A stretch of 64,000 bases of DNA. Origin: Pleurodeles waltl (lineage: Eukaryota > Chordata > Amphibia > Caudata > Salamandridae). The stretch is from the NCBI RefSeq assembly GCF_031143425.1, contig NC_090438.1:772531138-772595137 (forward strand), written 5' to 3'. Of this stretch, positions 36,933 to 49,152 are shown in pieces. Below the pieces are notes generated by a model, which saw nothing but the letters and a program-made list of their open reading frames with translations, was not told where the DNA came from and did not search any database. Within the stretch, counting starts at the first letter, position 1. Every line of letters starts with the position of its first letter. Both the position numbers and the translations under genes were made by a program.

Positions 36933-39397
36933 GTACTGTAGTAACATTTTTATGTATAAATTAATTTTTGTGTTGGATTCCTTTGGGCTCCTGTATCAGT
37001 TAAATGAGTACATATTTATTCTGACTCAGAAGCATTGGGCTGATTTGAATTGGGTTGCTAATTGTGTGTGTACATAATTTGGACCGTATTTTGGTGTAGT
37101 TAGCCTAAGGAATCTTGACCAGAACAGGTAGGTCACAGGAAAGAGTTCTTAAATCCAGTAGTCTTGCAATCCAACCTTCTTAACTACCTTGCCAGTGTGC
37201 AAAGTCTCCTTTATGGTAGACACTCGTGCCACTAAAGCTGGGAATAAACCAACTGAAGCGTTTATGCTGAAAGCAGGCCTATGGACTTGAGCTGGGGAAA
37301 TCCAATCCCTTTTTCCAATAGACCAAAACATTTTATCTGCTTCAAGTTTAGGATTTTCCCTGATCTGATTTAATACTGCAGGCAGTTAAGGGAGATAGCA
37401 TGCTACTACCTTGAAGAAAATGGCCTCATTGCGGTCATTCAGTTCTACTTAAAAATTTATGAAAAATTCCTAACTTAAAGAAACACATGGATGGAAACAT
37501 CTTCTTTCGGTGATAGTGAGGGCAACCCCATAGTTTTGCCCTATACCCAGCCTGGCACTTATGGCTTACACAGCCTTCAGATGCCAGTAGCATGTTCTTG
37601 TTCTGACTTTGCAGTTCAGTTGGAAACCACTAAATGGAATACATGTCTTCCATCTTCCCATCTGTGAAGTTCAGGAGTGGTATTACAAGACTTTTCGTCG
37701 TCCTCTTTTTGGTCTTAAGTCATTTTGGTATTCCGGAAAATCCCATGGACTTAGCTTGAGTGCTTAATTTAGATGATGTGCTCAAAAATACATTATTTTA
37801 CAAAACTGTCATTTAAGGTATTAAAAGCAACTTTATTATCTAAACTAGTTAAGATACTCATCTTCCCTAAGAAGTTGAGCTTAGGAAACCGATCTTTCCA
37901 ATGCTTCATTGCAATCAAACACTGCTCTAAAGTCAGAAGTAGGCCAATCTTGTCTGTAACACAAACATTTAACTGCATCTTTTCAACATAGCTAATAATA
38001 GTTAGGTTACAGTGTTCAATAATTACCATGACAAATTCAACATGGAATAGTGAAATCAGAAAAGATTGTGCTGTAGCCCAGGTAGTTGGGAAGAAAATTG
38101 CTAAGTATGAAGACTAATATGGAGATTGTCCAAGAAGTGAGCCTTTTCACAGTAAAAGTGTTTAGGTTGAAACGTTTGCTACTTCAACATGACTCCAAAA
38201 ATAATTATAATACTCTCGGAGCAGATGTTTATTTAGTCCATTAGTATCAAACAAGGAAACTACTCAATTGAAGCTACCTGAATTACATTGCCTTGGACTT
38301 TCGCAAAAGCTGTCCACATCTCAGTTGGAACCTGATTTGCATAGTCCCGGCTGGCTAATGTATATTTTTGTTGTTTAATGACTAGTTTTTTCTAATATTG
38401 TTGTGATAGTTGGAAAGGTGTAATTGACTTGTGATTATGATTTTCAGTTACAAACTGCTGATATAAATATTTTTTAGTTGAGGGTTTACAGGACTTAATT
38501 TCTTGTGAATAAGCCAAGCTTTGATGTCGGCTTTGTTTTTTGCAATGCTTCATAAGACACTATACAGCTGCCATGTTACATGTAAACTGATATCTCAGAG
38601 TTAATTGGAGAATTTCCATTGATGCAGAATGTATAGAAAAGCTGGCATTTAATTGTTCCCTTTTCTCCAAAAAAAGCCAAGGACATTGAGTCACCTAAGG
38701 GCCAGGTGATAACAAATGAACCATTTAACTTCGTAGCATCATTGAAATGACTTACAAGTTGAATTATTATTGATATTCCAAAGTAGCAGAGACACATTCC
38801 AGAAACTTTGGAATATGCATCTTTTCCATGAAATAACCTGTGTTTGTGACTTGCTTCTCTGGTCTTCACAGATGCTCAATGTGACAAAAATAAAATGCAT
38901 TTCATAAGTGCATCTTTTCCTCTGAAAATAAAACTTGGAACGTCTCATTTACAATGGTTACATCAAAATAAAGATTGGGAATTATATTAACACTATGAAC
39001 TGTTCAATCACATCACGTGATGCCGACGTTGTTCTTGGTTCATGGTATTTATATGATGTATTTTGTTGATCAGTTAAAGTTTTGTACTGCTTTTACTAAG
39101 TTCATTAACATGCAAACTAGTAATCTTTGAAGTGTGTGTGTATATATATGTGTATATATATATATGTATATATATGGGTGTATATCCATATTTTACAATA
39201 TTTATGATGCACCTAGTAATGACTATAACATTATATTACAGATTCATTCCTTGTATAAAAACCCATTCAATAAATTTTTTTTCTTCCAGTCAGGATGTCT
39301 CTTAACTTTCAAATGTCCTTTATTCTCTTTATTTTTCCAAATTAATTTTAAATTTCACAACCAATTAATTAGAAGTCTCCTTGTTTGGACTCACAAT

Positions 39398-39434
<37 letters not shown>

Positions 39435-40485
39435 CTATTTCCTTTTCCACACCATCTTGTTTTTTCTTTCTTTATATGTGGTCCTCTCTCCTACTTTTTC
39501 CCATTCAGTATTTCTTAAGCTCCTCTAAAAAATGGGCTTCAACTGGTTTAGTCACACACATATTAGTACCCTTGAAGGGGATCACTGCAATAATATTAAT
39601 GCATAAAATATCGAACACAAAAATATTGGAGATTAAATATTGGTAACAAAAATATTGACTCCCTATGTCTAAACAAGATACGCGTTGACAAAGCCAAAAT
39701 GCTGACCACCAATTTCAGACCTTTTAGTTTTGCCAGTGCTTGTTTATTTTCATGTTTTCCATAATCCTATTGAAACATGTTACCCTAATTTTCCAGTATG
39801 ATTTTTTTTTTTTTTTTCCCGGAAATATTAGCAAGCATAAACATATTTTACTAAATTATGTTTCAGAGAAATAGTACCTAAAAGTTCAGTGGTTTAGCAA
39901 AACATTTTTTTTTTGTTGCATTTTTTTTGTAAACAATTTATTTTGAAAGCAGAGAGTCATGAATCTCGCTTTCAAAAATTCTGCAGATATTTGCATCTAA
40001 TCAGTGTGCATTATGGGAACATTATACATAGCCTCATTGTTAAACTTTGCAAACATGTGTTTACATTTTTATACTAGAATCACCGTTAGGAGTGCAATCC
40101 AAGGCTTACAACATTTCCTTCAAAGTGCTCACCCTAGTAATAAAGGCTTTGCATTAATGAACCATAAACACAAGTTTGAACAGCATTAACATATAGACAC
40201 AAATATTACTTTAACTGCAGACAATGCCCTTCCTTGATACATAATGTGGTACTGTAAATTGGCAGCAATACTTGTCCCAAGGACAGAATAGACATGACAA
40301 CGTGTTATCCTTGACCCCAAACAATGTGTCCTGGGCGCCAGGCTGTAGGAATTATACATTTCCCTGAATTATAATCAAATAAAACTAAGAGGTTCTACTA
40401 CAAATAAAAGTAAAAAAATGTTTTGTTTTTTTTTTAAATAAAGGTATGCAATTAAATGATCACACCAACATAACTCATTACAAAT
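36933..40485. other. Intron sequence; unassigned minus-strand frames and simple repeats
   Basis: A TG/TA microsatellite lies at 39134-39180, and a T-run of about 35 bases at 39400-39434, followed by smaller T-runs. Between 37140 and 38950 several minus-strand frames look protein-like (for example NGSFVITWPLGDSMSLAF at 38576-38869) but no family could be named. Confidence 0.35.
39134..39180. repeat. TG/TA microsatellite
   Basis: Alternating tgtgtg and tatata runs form a compound dinucleotide repeat. Confidence 0.85.
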
Positions 40486-40489
40486 GTTA

Positions 40490-41435
40490 GATACTAAAGG
40501 GGTGATGTTTACCTTTTACCACCCCATTCTTAACCAATTTAGGCAATGTGTTGGACACCAGAGGGATAATATTTTCTATGCCCACTCCAACCAAAATCAA
40601 TTTGGGTAGCTGTTGGATCCAAAAGGGGTAACATTTACTTTTCCCACTCCAATTTGGGCACTGTATTGGACACTAAAGGGGTGACATTTACTATTCCCAC
40701 TCCAGTCTAACCATATTGAGGGAAGGTGTTGGACACCAAAGGGCTGACATTTGCTGTTCCCACTCAAATATAAACCAATTTGAAGAGAATGCTGTACAGT
40801 AAAGGGATGACATTTACTATTCCATTCCAATCTAGACCAATTTGGGGAAGGTGTTAGACACTAAGGAGGTGGAATTTACTATTTCATTCCAATCTAAGGC
40901 CCACATTACAAGTTTGGAGGATGGGAACACCCGTTTGCCAAACTCCCGACAGGGTGGCTGCCACTGTAGCGGCAGTGCAGGTGGCCCCCTATAGCCCCCT
41001 GATGGTGAAACTGCCATGAAAAGGCTGGCAGAGAACCAGTTTGTACCTGTCTGATTGCAATCTGCACCTGCTGTTAGCCCGTCGGGATCACCGATCGTGG
41101 CAGAAGCGGCAGTAGTCGGACAGCCACAACAGCAACGGTCCAGACCACCACCGCGAGTCTAGCAGTCTGGTGGCAGCCAGACTAGTAATTAGGACCTAAA
41201 TCAATTTGAGGAAGGTGTTGGATACTAACGGGGTGACATTTACAATTCCCACTCAAATCTAACCATATTGAAGGAAGGTGTTGTACACTAAAGGTGTGGT
41301 GTTTACTGTTCCCACTCTAATTTGGGAAAGGTGTTAAACACTACAGGGGCAACATTTACTAATCCCACTATAAACCTATTAAAAGGTGGTATTGGACGCT
41401 AACAAGGTGAAATTTACAATATCCACTTCAAAATA
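40490..41435. repeat. Degenerate 62-bp tandem array
   Basis: About ten units share the theme gtgttggacactaaaggggt, gacatttactattcccactc, caatctaaccaatttgagga plus ag. The units diverge by roughly 10-30% by eye. The array is split by the short transposon at 40898-41196. Confidence 0.85.
40898..41196. mobile_element. 299-bp MITE, PIF/Harbinger-like by target site
   Basis: The ends GGCCCACATTAC and GTAATTAGGACC are inverted repeats with mismatches, flanked by a TAA duplication (40895-40897 and 41197-41199). Removing the element restores the tandem unit, since the neighbouring units read ccaatctagaccaatttggg at the same place. A 3-bp TWA-type target duplication is typical of PIF/Harbinger elements. 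No transposase is encoded. The element shares its GC-rich interior style with 16168-17053 and 43045-43273. Confidence 0.75.
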
Positions 41436-43044
41436 AAACATTTTATACAGCATAATACAAATACAAATATTACATACACAATCAGTACTCCATATTCACA
41501 CATTTTATTTTATGGACAAATTTTCTGAAATGTTATCTAAAAACAATCTACACACCCTTATATACATATTTACATTTTAAATTATAAAGTTAGTATTTAA
41601 AAACTATTATAGTTGAAAATATACACTACTATTCGTAAACAGTAAAATAAAAATAAAATCGCAATACAAAATTAACAAACATAAATGTAAAAAATATTTG
41701 AATACATTTTATTTTTTTTAAATGAATTTAACATCAAAACTTTTTCTACAATTTTAAGTGTTTTTCAAAATGTAAAATGTTATATTTTAATGTAAAATAT
41801 GTCTAACTATGCTACTTTATTAAAATTGTTTTAAATATTTTATACTATTTATTTTCTTATTTAAAAAATGTAATACCAATATTTATCTTAACATCAAATT
41901 AAAGTAAATAAAAAATATTAATATAATAAAAAATTAAAATGTGAAATTATAAATTTGCATATTTTTAACATTACCTTACAATTTAAAACCTAGTTTTTAG
42001 AAAAATCTCTCCACCTTTATCCCCTAAAAACCTAATATCCTACTGCTAAAAAAATCAACAATTAATAACATATATTACTATAGCTAAAAATAAAAACTTA
42101 ATTTCATAAGAAAAAATAATCTTACTAAAACTGCAAAATTAAAAAAATTAACATCTACAATCACAATACGTTACATACTAATTAACACAAATTATATTAC
42201 AATATTTCCTACATTAATATTTTTTACGATATTTAAAACAAAACTAGCATCGATATTTTTACCTTACATATTCCTGTCCATGCCATTTTTGATGTCCCAA
42301 TATTCTTGACACAATATTTTTGTATCACAATATTTATTCTAATGTTTAGTTCAAACACTCTCCTGGGGATCCAGATTCAATTAAAACAAAGAACCGTTAA
42401 TAACTAGACTTTGTGTATCATTCCTGACACCATTCCCTTCTAATTTTTCTTTATTGGAAATCACGCTACCCCATCTGTTTGCAAATGTAAAGATCCGGCC
42501 TTCATGGCAGTCTTTATCATCATTTGATATCTTTTTCATTTTCTTATCCTTGAGATACAGTTGATAATCTGCTAAGACTTTTTTTTAAGATGTCATAATT
42601 CTTTTCTGTGGCTTCAGACAAATTCAGATAATTAATTTATTTTTCCATTTGTTCTATTTCCATTCCACCATTTCACTAACTCTTGCTATATGGTGGAATG
42701 AGGCCACAATAAACAAGTATAGAGAGAGCGCTGAGGGGGTCTTCGAATAATGATCATCTCAAATTTTGAGGACCTGGCTGAGGAATTAATGGAGGATTGG
42801 GAACATAATTTACATTGGATTGGCTCCCTTGTTTCCAAAGCGGTAATATTGTGTCTAGGGTGGTAAAAGGCTTTTGTCATTTTTAAGTTGAGCATAGCAG
42901 CGCACAAGCGCTGCTTCTCAACATATTGTAATCTATTCTGTGGCTTTAACCACACCCATCACTTTCATTCGTTCCTGGGCCTGCCTTTCAAAAATCCCTT
43001 GATGTCGTTGGTAAATGCTTTTGTTTGTCCCACCTTGAGGGTTA
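41436..43044. other. Very AT-rich sequence, then unassigned sequence
   Basis: 41440-42330 is strongly AT-rich with many aaaat and tttaaa words. No element ends or gene-like frames were recognised here or in the following 700 bases. Confidence 0.4.
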
Positions 43045-43273
43045 TTGGTGCCCCCTGCGGGCGGCAACATTGCCGCCGGCCTGATTACAAGCCAGCAACA
43101 ATGCTGCCCCCACTTTCCTGCTGGGCTGACGGGCAGAAACCTTGATTTCCGCCAGTCAGCCCAGCTGCAAAGTCTTAATGGGGCCCATGGGGAGGTAGCT
43201 AACATGATGGCAACCACCCTGTCGGGAGTTTGGCAGACGAGTGCTCCTGTCTGCCAAACTCATAATTGGGCCC
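43045..43273. mobile_element. Partial GC-rich MITE
   Basis: The right end, gccaaactcataattgggcc plus c, is followed by TAA and is the inverted counterpart of the left end of the 40898 element (ggcccacattacaagtttgg). The left end is not recognisable, so the copy is probably truncated. Confidence 0.5.
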
Positions 43274-43879
43274 TAAGTGATTTCCCTAGAATCACAGGAC
43301 GTTGAGCTCCAAAGCTGGCAGCTTTGGGCCTTACGCCACATCCTCTCCCTTAGGGTTTTTTGTTTGGTGCGTGTTGGGGCAGTGTCGGAATTACATATAT
43401 ATATATTTTCTTTCTTCTTTTTTCTTTTTTTTTTAAATAGTGCTTGGTAATACAGGTTCTGCCATTTCATAGCACTGCAGAGCAGGTGCCATTTTTAACA
43501 ACATCGCTATAATTCATTTGCATTAACCTTGCAAAGATGAAGAGGTGAAAAAGCTGTCAGGATTGTAATCTGTGACATTCTCATTCTTTCATGACCTCTA
43601 CAGTAGGTGCCTTACCCAACTGACTTGAGTAGAGCCTAACACTAGGCAGTTGCATGTGCTCTTGATAACCTCTGGAGAGTCACCAACCAAACACATAGGT
43701 TAGTTGTAGGCAAGAAGATGGTGAAAGGTGTAGTCCAAAATGGTGGAAAAGGAGTCGTGACTCCATGCCCAAGCACTTCACAGCCTCAAGCTTGGTAGCG
43801 AAAAAATATCTAACCTTTGGATGTAAATTAGGCTTCTTCAAGTAGAGTTAAGCTGTCTCTTCTGTTCTCTTTGTTCGGT

Positions 43880-44335
43880 GTCAAGACCGCCAGACTTGCG
43901 GCGTCCCACCTCCACCTTACAAGTCTGGTGGTCAGACCGCCAAAAGACTGCCGTCTCTGTCAGGATCTCTGATCCAGCGCCGCCCTGCTGATTACAACCT
44001 TGTTCTCCAGCCAGCCTTTTCATGGCAGTTCAGCCGTCATGATAAGGCTGGTGGAGAACAAGTGCAGGGGAACACGGGGGGCCTGCACTGCCTACAACAT
44101 TGTCATGGGCAGTGCAGGGGTGCCCCCCCCCCCCTTTCCAGCACAGTCTGAATGTTCACTGTCTGTACTAGGGAGGCCCCCTTTGCAACGGCATTGGACT
44201 CTGCTCCATGCGGAGCAGAGTCCAATGCCACCACACATTTTCCACTGGTCCGACCAGTGGGAACCTTGGTTTCTGCCGGTCAGCCCAGTGGAAAACTCCT
44301 AATAGGGCATGTGGGGAGACTGCCAGCTCTACGAC
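43880..44335. mobile_element. GC-rich MITE-like repeat with a perfect internal palindrome
   Basis: The segments ccgccagacttgcggcgtcc, accagtgggaaccttggttt and tttctgccggtcagcccagt are shared in style or sequence with 43045-43273. It contains a 17-base perfect inverted repeat around 4 bases at 44191-44228. No clean terminal repeats were found. Confidence 0.45.
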
Positions 44336-45703
44336 GGACTCCTCACCTGATGTATAGCACTTGGTAATACAGATTCTGCCATTTCATAGCTCTGCAAAAC
44401 AGGTGGCATTCTTAACAAAATCACTATAATTCATTTGGAGTTAGGCTTCTCTCGGGTATCACAGCCAGACTGTAGGAATGAGGCACAAATGCGAGACCTA
44501 TTGCATTGCAAATCCTTGTTAAGCTTGACATGGATGGTACTAGCTAATCCTATGCTTAAAGGCTTTGCTGTAAAATGGCAAGAGATTGTCACTTTCTACC
44601 TCATCATGGATGGCACTGTGCTAATCACGTGCCTAAAAACTTTGATAGAGCAACAGACATTTGGGGTGAGCACATTCAGAGTGTTGATGGAGTTGTAGGC
44701 TGTTCCATTTAGGAACTACTCTCCATCTAAACTTGGGAACTACCCAGAGTTCCTTTTTTGAAAGATAGATGTACATAGATTTATAATTTCTTCAGGGAAA
44801 TTCCAGTCCCACAGGTTCAAGGAATGTTCACATGAGATACGAGGTCAGAAAATTGAGATGATCTGCAAATCTCCAAATGGATACTAATTTTCAAGGTATT
44901 GGTAGTGACAAAGACCCTCATTAACAGAGCATGGAAACAATGTAATCCTCTTGTTCATTTGTGAGATCAAAAAGGTTATGAAATGATATCTTGATCTACA
45001 AGGGAGGGTGGAAATGGACAGAGGAGCTGCGAAGTTGAGTGTCAAAATATGATAATGTATCATTGTTTTGGGGCTGCAATAAGTGCTGTTCCGTCAATGT
45101 TTGATCATCAATGTTGCTTGCAATAAAAGATTTTAAAAAAATAGGAAATTATGGTGAATACAGGGGTTGTCCTAGCACCAAATGTAAGATAAGACTGACT
45201 TTCTGCTAATGCGGCAGTGTTGCTGTATATGGAAAAGCCTGTAGAGAAGTTGTGAATTTGAGATTGAGGGCTCTGATATATTTGGAGACTACTTACATGG
45301 ATAATAAGTAGTGTTTATATATAATTGATGTTAAGCAATCTGCTTTTATGGCACTAGAGGCCTAGTTTTCTTCCTATAGTAGGCTAATGATGGGGCCATC
45401 TCATGGAGGTACTGAACAAAAAACATTTGATGTAAAATTTACATTATTATGCCTCTTTGTAGACACAAGTGTGACTAAGTGATTTAAAATGCCAATAAAA
45501 GGATTTTTAAATCATCTGTTTTGGAGATATCTCCTCTTATTTTACAACATTTGTTCAACTTCATTACTTGGCGACTATGGTGGGAATGAAGGAGTGATTT
45601 CATATGGAGGGGCTCTGTGTCTTGTATCAAAGCCAATGAATGCATTAACCTTTCCAGACATGTCAAAGAAGTAGTCCACCATCAAATACTGATCCTTACC
45701 CAT
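44336..45703. other. No gene recognised
   Basis: A short duplication of cttggtaatacag.ttctgcc and aacaggtg.catt.ttaaca occurs at 43444-43525 and 44352-44435, so the GC-rich repeats may be embedded in a small segmental duplication. Nothing else was recognised. Confidence 0.4.
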
Positions 45704-48391
45704 TGTAAAGAAATGGCTCCCTGTTGCAGTTACCCCCCACTTTTTGCCTAATACTGATGCTGACTTGACTGAGAAGAGTGCTGGGACCCTGCTAACCAGG
45801 CCCCAGCACCAGTGTTCCTTCACCTAAAATGTACCATTGTATCCACAATTGGCACACCCTGGCATTCAGATAAGTCCCTTGTAACTGGTACTTCTAGTAC
45901 CAAGGGCCCTGATGCCAAGGAAGGTCTCTATGGGCTGCAGCATGTCTTATGCCACCCTAGAGACCCCTCACTCAGCACAGCCACACTGCTTACAAGCCTG
46001 TGTGTGCTAGTGAGAACAAAATGAGTAAGTCGACATGGCACTCCCCTCAGGGTGCCATGCCAGCCTCTCACTGCCTATGCAGTATAGGTAAGACACCCCT
46101 CTAGCAGGCCTTACAGCCCTAAGGCAGGGTGCACTATACCATAGGTGAGGGTACCAGTGCATGAGCATGGTACCCCTACAGTGTCTAAACAAAACCTTAG
46201 ACATTGTAAGTGCAGGGTAGCCATAAGAGTATATGGTCTGGGAGTTTGTCAAACACGAACTCCACAGCACCATAATGGCTACACTGAAAACTGGGAAGTT
46301 TGGTATCAAACTTCTCAGCACAATAAATGCACACTGATGCCAGTGTACATTTTATTGTAAAATACACCCCAGAGGGCACCTTAGAGGTGCCCCCTGAAAC
46401 TTAACCGACTATCTGTGTAGGCTGACTAGTTTTAGCAGCCTGCCACAAACCGAGACATGTTGCTGGCCCCATGGGGAGAGTGCCTTTGTCACTCTGAGGC
46501 CAGTAACAAAGCCTGCACTGGGTGGAGATGCTAACACCTCCCCCAGGCAGGAATTGTCACACCTGGCGGTGAGCCTCAAAGGCTCACCTCCTTTGTGCCA
46601 ACCCAGCAGGACACTCCAGCTAGTGGAGTTGCCCGCCCCCTCCGGCCAGGCCCCACTTTTGGCGGCAAGGCCGGAGAAAATAATGAGAAAAACAAGGAGG
46701 AGTCACTGGCCAGTCAGGACAGCCCCTAAGGTGTCCTGAGCTGAAGTGACTCTAACTTTTAGAAATCCTCCATCTTGCAGATGGAGGATTCCCCCAATAG
46801 GGTTAGGATTGTGACCCCCTCCCCTTGGGAGGAGGCACAAAGAGGGTGTACCCACCCACAGGGCTAGTAGCCATTGGCTACTATCCCCCCAGACCTAAAA
46901 CACGCCCTTAAATTTAGTATTTAAGGGCTACCCTGAACCCTAGAAAATTAGATTCCTGCAACTACAAGAAGAAGGACTGCCTAGCTGAAAACCCCTGCAG
47001 AGGAAGACCAGAAGACGACAACTGCCTTGGCTCCAGAAACTCACCGGCCTGTCTCCTGCCTTCCAAAGATCCTGCTCCAGCGACGCCTTCCAAAGGGACC
47101 AGCGACCTCGACATCCTCTGAGGACTGCCCCTGCTTCGAAAAAACAAGAAACTCCCGAGGACAGCGGACCTGCTCCAAGAAAAGCTGCAACTTTGTTTCC
47201 AGCAGCTTTAAAGATTCCTGCAAGCTCCCCGCAAGAAGCGTGAGACTTGCAACACTGCACCCGGCGACCCCGACTCGGCTGGTGGCGATCCAACACCTCA
47301 GGAGGGACCCCAGGACTACTCTAAGACTGTGAGTACAAAAACCTGTCCCCCCTGAGCCCCCACAGCGCCGCCTGCAGAGGGAATCCCGAGGCTTCCCCTG
47401 ACCGCGACTCTTTGAATCCTAAGTCCCGACACCTGGGAGAGACCCTGCACCCGCAGCCCCCAGGACCTGAAGGACCGGACTTTCACTGGAGGAGTGACCC
47501 CCAGGAGCCCCTCTCCCTTGATCAAGTGGAGGTTTCCCCGAGGAACCCCCCCCCTTGCCTGCCTGCAGCGCTGAAGAGATCCAGAGATCTCCCATTGACT
47601 TCCATTACGAACCCGGCGCTTGTTTCTACACTGCACCCGGCCGCCCCCGCGCCGCTGAGGGTGAAATTTCTGTGTGGGCTTGTGTCCCCCCCGGTGCCCT
47701 ACAAAACCCCCCTGGTCTGCCCTCCGAAGACGCGGGTACTTACCTGCAAGCAGACCGGAACCGGGGCACCCCCTTCTCTCCATTCTAGCCTATGTGTTTT
47801 GGGCACCACTTTGAACTCTGCACCTGACCGGCCCTGAGCTGCTGGTGTGGTGACTTTGGGGTTGCTCTGAACCCCCAACGGTGGGCTACCTTGGACCAAG
47901 AACTAAGCCCTGTAAGTGTCTTACTTACCTGGTTAACCTAACAAATACTTACCTCCCCTAGGAACTGTGAAAATTGCACTAAGTGTCCACTTTTAAAACA
48001 GCTATTTGTGAATAACTTGAAAAGTATACATGCAATTTTGATGATTTGAAGTTCCTAAAGTACTTACCTGCAATACCTTTCGAATGAGATATTACATGTA
48101 GAATTTGAACCTGTGGTTCTTAAAATAAACTAAGAAAAGATATTTTTCTATAACAAAACCTATTGGCTGGATTTGTCTCTGAGTGTGTGTACCTCATTTA
48201 TTGTCTATGTGTATGTACAACAAATGCTTAACACTACTCCTTGGATAAGCCTACTGCTCGACCACACTACCACAAAATAGAGCATTAGTATTATCTCTTT
48301 TTACCACTATTTTACCTCTAAGGGGAACCCTTGGACTCTGTGCATGCTATTCCTTACTTTGAAATAGCACATACAGAGGCAACTTCCTACA
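45704..48391 (+). mobile_element. Complete solo LTR, long-LTR Ty3/gypsy-type family (copy 4)
   Basis: It starts TGTAAAGAAATGGC and ends CTTCCTACA, with a perfect 5-bp target-site duplication CCCAT (45699-45703 and 48392-48396). At 2688 bp it aligns with copy 3 along the whole length with few differences after the first ~130 bases. That start is more diverged (spacing and a Cys/Ala-poor block), which could reflect gene conversion or a subfamily difference. All main hairpins are present. Confidence 0.94.
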
Positions 48392-48396
48392 CCCAT

Positions 48397-49152
48397 TAAT
48401 TATTAGGATCCTGAATCAATGCATGAATAAAAGTTCACCATGTCTCCCAGTAATGGTCCAAAGTAGCATTATAGTCTTCATCATTGTAAATTACATTTGT
48501 CTGACGTTTCCTCCAACCTGTGCTCTTCCTACAAAAGACAAAATTGAAGGCTCTACAGGTCCTACTCAAATGCTTTTCATAATTATTTTATGCATTAACC
48601 TATATGTGAGAGTAGATTATTTTTGTATTAATGTGGTATATTTTATGGTTTAAAATTACTCACAGGTTCTCTCACGTTACTCTACATCTCAAATGTGGAT
48701 TCTTCAACCATGTTGAGTAATACTGTTGTGTTCCATAAAAGTTGTCACTCGCGCTCCACACACCTTCTTCATCCTCCCTACCCAGAACGTCCCTCTGAGA
48801 GTTGATCCAGCTGTTTGAGTATCAAACAACTTCAGTCACTAAAGTTCTCTGATATATCTCTCTCTGCTCACTGGTGCCAGATTCTGTGGCAGAAGCTTTC
48901 ATCTGCTGACACCTCTGAGGGCTGAGGTGAAAGAACCATCATGCTCATAACCCAGCTCCAATTCTCTATAATTTTATTTTAGTAAGATTGAGTCTTCTAA
49001 CTGTGTAGGCATATTATGCAATAGTATTTTGTTGTCATTACTATCCTATCATATATCAATTAAAACAACACCATATTACATTTGCTCTCATTGATTTTTT
49101 TGTACGTGTCTTTGAGGAATATTCAAAACCTTTGTAATTTATCGTGTTATAG
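48397..49152. other. Intron sequence upstream of exon C
   Basis: No repeat was recognised. It ends in the acceptor tttatcgtgttatag, whose pyrimidine tract is modest. Confidence 0.4.

Noticed and set aside
39134..39646. 170-aa frame starting MCVYICVYIYMYIYG
   Set aside because: It begins in a TG/TA microsatellite and runs through a 35-base T-run giving poly-Phe.
40597..40830. Repeat-containing minus-strand frame with NSKCHPF units
   Set aside because: It reflects the 62-bp tandem array, and the frame is not maintained across the rest of the array.
47316..47783. 155-aa minus-strand open frame and overlapping plus-strand frames in the LTR
   Set aside because: The same LTR segment in copy 3 has a broken version of the frame. 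The openings come from GC-rich leader sequence, and both strands are open at once.
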